Shown piece after piece: positions 45,819-52,200 of a DNA stretch of 64,000 bases; the stretch's first letter is position 1, and each line of letters begins with the position of its first letter. Position numbers and translations under genes: made by a program. The DNA comes from Wocania_A sp964021735 (GTDB lineage: Bacteria; Bacteroidota; Bacteroidia; Flavobacteriales; Flavobacteriaceae): assembly GCF_964021735.1 (NCBI RefSeq), contig NZ_CAXIBN010000001.1, positions 1 through 64,000 of the forward strand. The letters run 5' to 3'. The notes under the pieces were generated by a model. The model saw only the letters and a list, made by a program, of their open reading frames with translations. It did not search any database and had not been told where the DNA came from.

Positions 45819-46334
45819 TTAAATATTTTCTATATGTGCTCTTAATATTTTTAGTGCGCCAGACATTCTTTTTTCAACTGCTTTTTGAGAAACCTCTAAT
45901 AACTCAGCTATTTCTCTATATTTTTTTCCGTCTATTCTGTTTAATAAAAACACTTCGCGTTGCGCTTCAGTTAATAATGATATGGCATTTTGTAGTTTCG
46001 CTTTAAACTCTTCTTCTTCTAATAAGTATTCTGGACTCTCATTTGTTTTATCAACATAAGGAGCGGCTTTTGCATACTCTAAAACTACTTTATTATGCTT
46101 CACTTTATTTAAAAACAAATTATTAACTGTAGTAAATAAATATGTTTTTGCCTTTGTAAAATCTATTTTAGAACAATTCTCCCAAATTTTAGAAAATGCA
46201 TCTTGAACCAAGTCTAATGCATTATCCTTATCACCACATTTATAGTACGCAAAATTACTAGCATGCTGAATGTTCTCTAAATAAAATGCATTAAAGTAAG
46301 TTTCTTCGCAAAGTTTAAGATCGTTACTATCCAT
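45819..46334 (-). CDS. FecI-like ECF RNA polymerase sigma factor
   Basis: This 171-residue sigma-70 family protein has region 2 (FNAFYLENIQHASNFAYYKCGDKDNALDLVQDAFSKIWEN, TKAKTYLFTTVNNLFLNKV) and region 4 (LTEAQREVFLLNRIDGKKYREIAELLEVSQKAVEKRM). It is followed by fecR and the receptor gene, the standard cell-surface signalling order. The shared ECF motif lies between it and fecR rather than before it, so the sigma gene itself seems to use a separate promoter (TATTTTTG at 46376-46383). It is the likely reader of the four motif copies. Confidence 0.95.
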   Translation of the reverse strand: MDSNDLKLCEETYFNAFYLENIQHASNFAYYKCGDKDNALDLVQDAFSKIWENCSKIDFTKAKTYLFTTVNNLFLNKVKHNKVVLEYAKAAPYVDKTNESPEYLLEEEEFKAKLQNAISLLTEAQREVFLLNRIDGKKYREIAELLEVSQKAVEKRMSGALKILRAHIENI

Positions 46335-46375
46335 TAATTGGTAAATATTAAAATTATAAGTTATTATTCTTTTTA

Positions 46376-46383
46376 CAAAAATA
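46376..46383 (-). promoter_or_regulatory. -7 box of the FecI-like sigma gene
   Basis: On the minus strand, TATTTTTG matches TAnnTTTG, 41 bases before the sigma ATG. It overlaps the first two bases of the divergent ECF motif copy A, so RNA polymerase bound at one may affect the other. Confidence 0.5.
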
Positions 46384-46409
46384 GGGTAAATTAATTTTTA
46401 GTTGTCTTT
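46382..46409 (+). promoter_or_regulatory. ECF-type promoter copy A (small membrane peptide)
   Basis: TAGGGTAAA-N12-TGTCTT is exact, but followed by TA where the other copies have A directly. It points away from the sigma gene, toward the 35-codon frame at 46438. Confidence 0.75.
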
Positions 46410-46437
46410 AAGTTATATGAAACAAAAATATAATATT

Positions 46438-46545
46438 ATGAAATCTGAAACAATTATTAAGATAGTTGAAACTCTATTAAAAATTGTATTGATTGTATGC
46501 GTTTTAGCCTCTATAAATTTAATAACAAAAATTATTTTTAAATAA
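46438..46545 (+). CDS. Predicted 35-residue membrane peptide
   Basis: This short frame starts at ATG 46438 and stops at TAA 46543-46545. It encodes a peptide with a short charged start (MKSETIIKIVE), a hydrophobic stretch of about 20 residues (LLKIVLIVCVLASINLITKI) and a basic end (IFK), so a single membrane helix. An in-frame ATG at 46417 would add seven residues, but it lies only 7 bases from the motif and would be leaderless. The 46438 start leaves a leader like that of fecR. The main support is the ECF-type motif directly upstream. No homology was recognised. Confidence 0.55.
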   Translation: MKSETIIKIVETLLKIVLIVCVLASINLITKIIFK

Positions 46546-46549
46546 AAAG

Positions 46550-46577
46550 TAGGGTAAACTTAAACACAGGTGTCTTA
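46550..46577 (+). promoter_or_regulatory. ECF-type promoter copy B (lipoprotein operon)
   Basis: TAGGGTAAA-N12-TGTCTTA, with GG just before TGTC as in copies C and D. It is four bases after the small peptide stops and 64 bases before the lipoprotein ATG. Confidence 0.85.
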
Positions 46578-46641
46578 CTTATAGAAAGGCGAAAAAATCG
46601 CTATGAAAAAGAAAAAAATATAAACCCAAAAAATTAGTATT

Positions 46642-47694
46642 ATGAAAACCTTAAAATTATTTACAGCAATCTTATTTCTATCATTTTTAGGATTAACGTC
46701 TTGTCAAGATGAAATTGATAACGAAAATGGACAAAATCCAAACACAAACTCAGCAAACTCAGAAACAGCAAATAACTTAGAACGCTCATCAATGTACGAT
46801 GGTAGTTTTGATGACTTTTTAGACGGCATGTCTTGCTCTTCTATTTTATTGCCCGTTACTGCAACAATTAATAACACAGAAATAACTATTGTTAGTGAAT
46901 CTCAATACAACTTAGTTTTAAACATACTTGGAGAGTTTACTAATGATGAGGATTCTATTGAATTTCAATTCCCGCTTTCAGTAAAGTTAAGTAATTATAC
47001 AGAAGTACAGATAGCAAATCAAACAGAGTATGATGCACTTATGAATGCTTGCGAACAGGCTGAACAAAATGCTGAAGATGCTATTAATTGTTTAGATATA
47101 GATTTCCCAATAACCATTCTAACTTACAACTTAAACATAGAGCAAACTGGTAGTGTTGTTATTGAGTCTGAAAAACAATTATACACTTACATGAATAACT
47201 TTGGTAATGATGAAAAATTTGCAATTAATTATCCAATAACAGCTACTTTAAATGGAGATACTATAGTAGAAATTACAAGCGATATTGATTTAAAAGCTCA
47301 AATTACTGAATGTTTAGCTACAGACGAACTTAAAGAAGAGGCTGAAGAAAAGGCTAATACATTAGAAAGCATTTTAGTTGATGGGGCATTTAAAGTAGAA
47401 TCATTTGTAACAGCTGGTGTTGATACAGCTAATGATTATGCTAACTATTCTATAGATTTTGCTAACGATTTAACATGTTTAGCAAAACATACAGTAAATG
47501 CAACTATTGATGATGTACAAGGTACATATGCCGTAACATCAGAACTTGAAGTATTTTTAAATCTAACTTTTTCAGGAAATGCTACTTTCGAATTATTAAA
47601 TAATACATGGGAAGTTACAAGCTACTCCGAAAGTTCGATCTCTCTGCAAAGCACAACAAATGCTGCAATAACTCTAGTATTAGCCCAAATATAA
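46642..47694 (+). CDS. Repeat-containing secreted lipoprotein, unknown function
   Basis: This 350-residue lipoprotein (LTSC, Cys21) has a low-complexity Asn/Ser/Glu linker (about 25-50). The middle is built from four related units of about 40-45 residues that each begin with a hydrophobic-Pro-hydrophobic-Ser/Thr strand, at Pro71, Pro111, Pro156 and Pro198. Pairs of units are bounded by Cys65-Cys137 and Cys150-Cys224. I recognise no named domain. An ECF-type promoter lies 64 bases upstream and a strong terminator follows, so it may be made in excess over the two genes after it. Confidence 0.8.
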   Translation: MKTLKLFTAILFLSFLGLTSCQDEIDNENGQNPNTNSANSETANNLERSSMYDGSFDDFLDGMSCSSILLPVTATINNTEITIVSESQYNLVLNILGEFTNDEDSIEFQFPLSVKLSNYTEVQIANQTEYDALMNACEQAEQNAEDAINCLDIDFPITILTYNLNIEQTGSVVIESEKQLYTYMNNFGNDEKFAINYPITATLNGDTIVEITSDIDLKAQITECLATDELKEEAEEKANTLESILVDGAFKVESFVTAGVDTANDYANYSIDFANDLTCLAKHTVNATIDDVQGTYAVTSELEVFLNLTFSGNATFELLNNTWEVTSYSESSISLQSTTNAAITLVLAQI

Positions 47695-47727
47695 AACTAG
47701 ATTCGCATTTGTTACGTATGTTATGGT

Positions 47728-47759
47728 AAAACAGCTGTCAAGAATAGACAGCTGTTTTT
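47728..47759 (+). terminator. Hairpin terminator inside the ECF-regulated operon
   Basis: A 12-bp stem AAAACAGCTGTC/GACAGCTGTTTT (47728-47739 with 47747-47758) has a 7-base loop and a T-run. It lies 20 bases before the metalloprotease gene, so it probably allows only partial read-through. Confidence 0.82.
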
Positions 47760-47779
47760 AACAATTAAAAATAATTATA

Positions 47780-48565
47780 ATGAAACATAAATTTTTAATA
47801 ACACTTTTGCTTTTAGTCTTCATAAATTCATGTTCTAAAGAAGACATAACTAATACAGACCTTAATAATGGTACAGATAATGTAAATATAACTGCGAATC
47901 AAAAAGCAACAGGATCTTCATCTAACGATCTTTTATCTGATAATATATTTAAAAGTATGGTTATTGAAGTTGTTTATGTTGAAGGGTTTGAACCTACCCA
48001 AAATACTATTAATAATTTTAAATCATTTTTAGAAGCTCGAACTTTTAAACCTAATGGGATTACTATTGAAAAAAGAGCTATTACACCTACTGGAAAAGCA
48101 AAATACACCATTCAAGATATTATAACTATTGAAGATGCAAATAGAACCAAATACAACACGAATAATCAAATAGCCGTTTGGGCATTTTTTGCGGATGGAG
48201 AGTCAGACAAAAACACTAATAATAGTGTTGTTTTAGGCACTGCTTATAGAAACACCTCTTTTGTGATTTTTGAAGAAACTATTAAAAATTTAAGCAATAG
48301 TACTTTTGAACCCGATAGAAGTGTTTTAGAAACAACAGTTATAACACATGAGTTTGGGCATATTTTAGGTCTTACAAACCTGGGTTCAGATATGGTTAAT
48401 GACCATGAAGATTCAGAGCATGCTAAACATTGTAATGTTGAAAGCTGCTTAATGTATTGGTCTGCAGAAACTGGAGATGGTCTATCAAATTTAATTGGAA
48501 ATAGTAATGCCCCACAATTAGATTCGCAATGTATAGCTGATTTGCAAGCTAATGGCGGGAAATAA
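47780..48565 (+). CDS. Archaemetzincin-like zinc metalloprotease lipoprotein
   Basis: This 261-residue lipoprotein (INSC, Cys18) has the zinc-protease motif HEFGHILGL starting at His190, with Glu191 as the expected catalytic base. The usual metzincin third ligand position (residue 200) is Asn. Seventeen residues later the sequence reads H217-C218-x4-C223-x-M225, the HCX4CXM signature of archaemetzincins, so His217 is a likely third ligand and Met225 the Met-turn. It is co-directional with the repeat lipoprotein and 27 bases before a beta-barrel gene. The substrate is unknown. Confidence 0.82.
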   Translation: MKHKFLITLLLLVFINSCSKEDITNTDLNNGTDNVNITANQKATGSSSNDLLSDNIFKSMVIEVVYVEGFEPTQNTINNFKSFLEARTFKPNGITIEKRAITPTGKAKYTIQDIITIEDANRTKYNTNNQIAVWAFFADGESDKNTNNSVVLGTAYRNTSFVIFEETIKNLSNSTFEPDRSVLETTVITHEFGHILGLTNLGSDMVNDHEDSEHAKHCNVESCLMYWSAETGDGLSNLIGNSNAPQLDSQCIADLQANGGK

Positions 48566-48592
48566 TTTTTTTTAACTCAAAATTATAGAAAT

Positions 48593-49186
48593 ATGAAAAC
48601 TAAATTTTTAACAACAATATTAATTATAACGGTGCTTTTTAATGCAAAAGCACAAGAAAATAAAAACTCAACTAAGTCTAATACTGGTATAAAACTAGGC
48701 TATAATTTAGCAGCTGTTAATTTTGATGGCGATACTGAAACCGGACAAAGACATGCATTTCATGTGGGTTTTTATGGAGAATCTTTTTTAAACGAAAGTG
48801 TTGCTCTTCAAATTGAATTATTATACTCACAACAAGGTTACGAATTACAAGATAATGGCGGCACTTTTACCCAAAAATTAAATTATATAAATCTACCATT
48901 ACTACTAAAAATATATCCAAGTGAAAACTTTTTTTTAGAAGCTGGTCCTCAAATTGGTTTAGCCATTTCTCATAAAGAAGAGTTTGATAGCAGCTTTGGT
49001 TTATTTGATACCTCTCAAGAATTTAACCCTAGCAACTATGATTGGGGTATAAACTTAGGTGGTGGTTTTAAAACAAACTCAGGAGTATCTTTAGGCATTC
49101 GTTATCATATAGGAATGGGTGATGTTTACGACGAAGGAAGTCCAAAAAATAGAGTATGGCAATTCTCATTGGGCTTTGATTTTTAA
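48593..49186 (+). CDS. Outer-membrane beta-barrel (PorT-like) protein
   Basis: This 197-residue protein has a signal peptide (to about NAKAQ, residue 20) and the small-barrel pattern of Bacteroidota 'porin family' or PorT-like proteins: GIKLGYNLAAVNFDG, ALQIELLYSQQGYEL, YINLPLLLKIYPSENFFLEAGPQIG and a terminal strand QFSLGFDF with C-terminal Phe. It is last in the metalloprotease operon, followed by a terminator. Its role beyond the membrane fold is unknown. Confidence 0.88.
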   Translation: MKTKFLTTILIITVLFNAKAQENKNSTKSNTGIKLGYNLAAVNFDGDTETGQRHAFHVGFYGESFLNESVALQIELLYSQQGYELQDNGGTFTQKLNYINLPLLLKIYPSENFFLEAGPQIGLAISHKEEFDSSFGLFDTSQEFNPSNYDWGINLGGGFKTNSGVSLGIRYHIGMGDVYDEGSPKNRVWQFSLGFDF

Positions 49187-49204
49187 ACTTAAGAACTCAA
49201 ACCA

Positions 49205-49242
49205 AAAAGACCATCAAAACTAATATTTTTGATGGTCTTTTT
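49205..49242 (+). terminator. Rho-independent terminator after the beta-barrel gene
   Basis: A 15-bp stem AAAAGACCATCAAAA with its complement (49205-49219 with 49227-49241) has a 7-base loop and a T-run. Confidence 0.88.
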
Positions 49243-49319
49243 ATATATAAACCTACGAGGTTTATTAATCATAGATGTATAATTAAATGACACTTTTCCA
49301 ATTTAAATTAAAATAATAG

Positions 49320-49347
49320 TAGGGTAAAAAAGGTTTAAGGTGTCTTA
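49320..49347 (+). promoter_or_regulatory. ECF-type promoter copy C (His/Tyr-rich protein)
   Basis: TAGGGTAAA-N12-TGTCTTA, with GG before TGTC, lies 42 bases before the ATG at 49390. It is isolated from the other copies by a terminator, so it marks a separate transcription unit of the same regulon. Confidence 0.85.
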
Positions 49348-49389
49348 ATATTGAAAGTTAATTATTAATAACATTAAAATTATTAAGTC

Positions 49390-49845
49390 ATGAAAATATT
49401 TAAAACATCAGTATTTATTATTGTTCTAAGTTTTTCATTTGTGATACAAGCTCAAGATTCTGAATCATCAAATGAAACAAAAATTGATAAAAAATCATAT
49501 TATCAAAAAAGAGCATTAGAAGATGCTAAATATGAACAACAATTTAGTGCAGCAACTAAAGCAGAAGAAGAAACCTTTTGGAAAGATCAAAAAAATTATG
49601 AAAGTGATTTAAAAAGAAAAGACAGAAAAGCCTATAAAGCTTATATGAAGGGCAAAAAAGATGCCTATGCAGAACATTACGAGCATTGTAGCCATAATTG
49701 TCATCATAGTGATTACTATTATCACCACGCAACATTTTATTATTACAGGTACGATGGATATTACTATGAGAGATATCCTAGAAGAAGTACTATAAACACA
49801 AGAGTAAACGTAAGTACTCCAAATGTACGTTTAGGATTATTCTAA
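49390..49845 (+). CDS. Secreted His/Tyr-rich protein, possible metal binder
   Basis: This 151-residue exported protein has a signal peptide (to about residue 21, VIQAQ) and a highly charged helical middle (about 30-95, many Lys/Glu/Ala). The short C-terminal region is packed with His, Cys and Tyr (EHCSHNCHHSDYYYHH, then repeated Tyr), and a basic tail ends in LGLF. The His/Cys cluster could bind metal ions, which is inference only. It is driven by ECF motif copy C. No family recognised. Confidence 0.75.
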   Translation: MKIFKTSVFIIVLSFSFVIQAQDSESSNETKIDKKSYYQKRALEDAKYEQQFSAATKAEEETFWKDQKNYESDLKRKDRKAYKAYMKGKKDAYAEHYEHCSHNCHHSDYYYHHATFYYYRYDGYYYERYPRRSTINTRVNVSTPNVRLGLF

Positions 49846-49860
49846 ACATTTTACAGTAAA

Positions 49861-49899
49861 AAAAAATAGGCTATCAGAAAAAAGATAGCCTATTTTTTT
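49861..49899. terminator. Bidirectional terminator before gyrB end
   Basis: A 15-bp stem AAAAAATAGGCTATC and its complement (49861-49875 with 49884-49898) is flanked by A- and T-runs and lies between convergent genes. Confidence 0.88.
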
Positions 49900-49916
49900 A
49901 TTTTATAAATTATTAT

Positions 49917-51866
49917 TTAAGCATCAATATTAGCATAAATAGCATTTTTCTCAATAAATTCTCTACGAGGAGGAACCTCGTCTCCCATTAACATTGAGAA
50001 AATTCTATCTGCCTCAGTACCATTATCTATTTGAACTAAACGCATCGTTCTAAATTCTGGGTTCATAGTAGTATCCCAAAGTTGCTCTGCATTCATTTCT
50101 CCAAGACCTTTATAACGTTGTATTTTTGATCCATCTCCAAATTCTGAAACAATCTCATCACGTTCTTTATCAGACCAAGCATACTGTTTTTTAGCACCAC
50201 GTTTTACTAAATATAATGGTGGTGTTGCAATATAAATATGTCCGCCTTCAATTAACTCTTTCATGTATCTAAAAAAGAACGTTAAGATTAACGTCGCTAT
50301 ATGGCTACCATCAATATCTGCATCACACATAATTACTACTTTATGGTAACGCAACTTTGAAAGGTTTAAAGCTTTACTATCTTCTTCAGTACCAATAGTA
50401 ACACCTAAAGCTGTAAAAATGTTTTTAATTTCTTCATTTTCAAAAACTTTGTGCGTCATGGCTTTTTCAACATTCAAAATCTTACCACGAAGCGGAAGAA
50501 TAGCTTGAAATGCTCTATCACGACCTTGCTTAGCTGTTCCACCTGCCGAATCTCCCTCAACAAGAAATACTTCACATTTTGCAGGATCTTGCTCAGAACA
50601 ATCAGATAATTTCCCAGGCAAACCTCCAATACTCATTACCGTTTTACGCTGTACCATTTCACGAGCCTTTTGAGCTGCATGACGCGCTTGAGCCGCAAGA
50701 ATTACTTTCTGTACAATAATTTTAGCATCGTCTGGGTTTTCTTCTAAATAATCAGTTAACATTTCTGAAACAGATTGACTTACTGCTGCAGAAACTTCTC
50801 TGTTTCCTAATTTGGTTTTGGTTTGACCTTCAAATTGTGGTTCTTGAACTTTTACCGAAATAATAGCTGTTAAGCCTTCACGAAAATCGTCACCAGCAAT
50901 ATCAAACTTCAATTTGTCTAACATTCCAGATTCGTCAGCATATTTTTTTAATGTATGCGTCAATCCACGACGAAAACCAGATAAATGTGTTCCACCTTCG
51001 TGTGTATTAATATTGTTTACATAAGAATGTAAATTTTCAGCATAGGATGTATTATAAATCATGGCTACCTCAACAGGCACCCCATTTTTTTCACCTTCAA
51101 AAGCAATTACATCTTTCATTAAAGGCTCACGAGTTGCATCTAAATACTTTATAAATTCTTTTAGTCCTTCTGTAGAATGAAATGTTTCACCTTCATATTC
51201 ACCATCTTCTTTTTTAGTTCTTTTATCGACTAAATGAATAGTAATTCCCTTATTTAAATAAGCTAATTCCCGTAAACGACTTGCTAAAGTATCATAACTA
51301 TACTCTAGTGTTTGTGTAAAGATAGTTGAGTCTGGCTTAAAGGTTACCGTAGTTCCTCTTTTATCAGTTTCGCCAATATGTTTAACTGGATACATAGCTT
51401 TACCGCGCTCGTATTCTTGCTCATAAACTTTACCTTCTCTAAAAACGGTAGCTTTTAAATGTTCAGAAAGTGCATTAACACAACTAACACCAACACCGTG
51501 CAACCCACCAGAAACCTTATAAGAATCTTTATCAAACTTACCACCTGCTCCTATTTTAGTCATAACAACCTCAAGTGCAGAAACGCCTTCTTTTTTATGT
51601 AAATCTACAGGAATACCACGACCATCATCCTCAGTAGTAATCGAATTATCCTCATTAATAATTACTGTAATATTATTACAGTGTCCAGCTAAAGCTTCAT
51701 CAATTGAGTTATCTACAACCTCGTAAACTAAATGGTGTAGACCACGCGTACCAACATCTCCAATATACATGGATGGACGCATACGCACGTGCTCCATACC
51801 CTCTAAAGCCTGAATACTATCTGCCGAATAATTATGCTTGTTAAATTCTTCTTTTTTTTCGCTCAT
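49917..51866 (-). CDS. gyrB: DNA gyrase subunit B
   Basis: GyrB supplies the ATPase of gyrase, which introduces negative supercoils with GyrA. The 649-residue protein has the GHKL ATP site (YEVVDNSIDEALAGH, DDGRGIPVD, GLHGVGVSCVNALSE), the transducer region, the TOPRIM motif LVEGDSAGGTAKQGRD and CDADIDGSHI, and the C-terminal QRYKGLGEMN. Length and motifs fit GyrB rather than ParE. A -7 box lies at 51944-51951. Confidence 0.97.
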   Translation of the reverse strand: MSEKKEEFNKHNYSADSIQALEGMEHVRMRPSMYIGDVGTRGLHHLVYEVVDNSIDEALAGHCNNITVIINEDNSITTEDDGRGIPVDLHKKEGVSALEVVMTKIGAGGKFDKDSYKVSGGLHGVGVSCVNALSEHLKATVFREGKVYEQEYERGKAMYPVKHIGETDKRGTTVTFKPDSTIFTQTLEYSYDTLASRLRELAYLNKGITIHLVDKRTKKEDGEYEGETFHSTEGLKEFIKYLDATREPLMKDVIAFEGEKNGVPVEVAMIYNTSYAENLHSYVNNINTHEGGTHLSGFRRGLTHTLKKYADESGMLDKLKFDIAGDDFREGLTAIISVKVQEPQFEGQTKTKLGNREVSAAVSQSVSEMLTDYLEENPDDAKIIVQKVILAAQARHAAQKAREMVQRKTVMSIGGLPGKLSDCSEQDPAKCEVFLVEGDSAGGTAKQGRDRAFQAILPLRGKILNVEKAMTHKVFENEEIKNIFTALGVTIGTEEDSKALNLSKLRYHKVVIMCDADIDGSHIATLILTFFFRYMKELIEGGHIYIATPPLYLVKRGAKKQYAWSDKERDEIVSEFGDGSKIQRYKGLGEMNAEQLWDTTMNPEFRTMRLVQIDNGTEADRIFSMLMGDEVPPRREFIEKNAIYANIDA

Positions 51867-51943
51867 ATTTATATTATTTATGATCTATTCTGGTTATTTT
51901 TTTCACAAAAAAAGACGCTATAAAGCATCCTTTTGAATACAAA

Positions 51944-51951
51944 CAAATATA
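51944..51951 (-). promoter_or_regulatory. -7 box of gyrB
   Basis: On the minus strand, TATATTTG matches TAnnTTTG, giving a leader of about 75 bases to gyrB. Confidence 0.45.
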
Positions 51952-52145
51952 CAAAATTAAAAAGCCTTTAAAAAGCCTTTTAGCATGTTTGCTTAATAAT
52001 TATCAACAATTGTTAATTACTCAAAACGCTCTTAAATCGACTAAAAAGCATCTTAAAATTGATTTTATAGTTTTTTAAATCGTTATTAAATCTAAAAAAT
52101 CATAAAATGCCTTAAAACGCATATTTTAGATTTTATTATAATGAA
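51952..52145. other. Non-coding AT-rich spacer with short direct repeats
   Basis: This lies between gyrB and asnB, which are both on minus. The unit AAAAGCCTTT occurs twice in tandem (around 51959-51980), and CTTAAA recurs several times toward 52115. No gene or RNA fold was recognised. Confidence 0.5.
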
Positions 52146-52170
52146 AAAGACCAACACAAAGCTGGTCTTT
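52146..52170 (-). terminator. Hairpin after asnB
   Basis: An 8-bp stem AAAGACCA/TGGTCTTT (52146-52153 with 52163-52170) lies 31 bases past the asnB stop on the minus strand, followed by a short T-run. Confidence 0.65.
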
Positions 52171-52200
52171 ACTAATAAAAATATATAACTGAATACTCAA

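Noticed and set aside
52000..52008. TTATCAACA, close to a DnaA box, near gyrB
   Set aside because: It is a single imperfect copy with no cluster of boxes and no dnaA or other origin genes nearby, so no origin is called.
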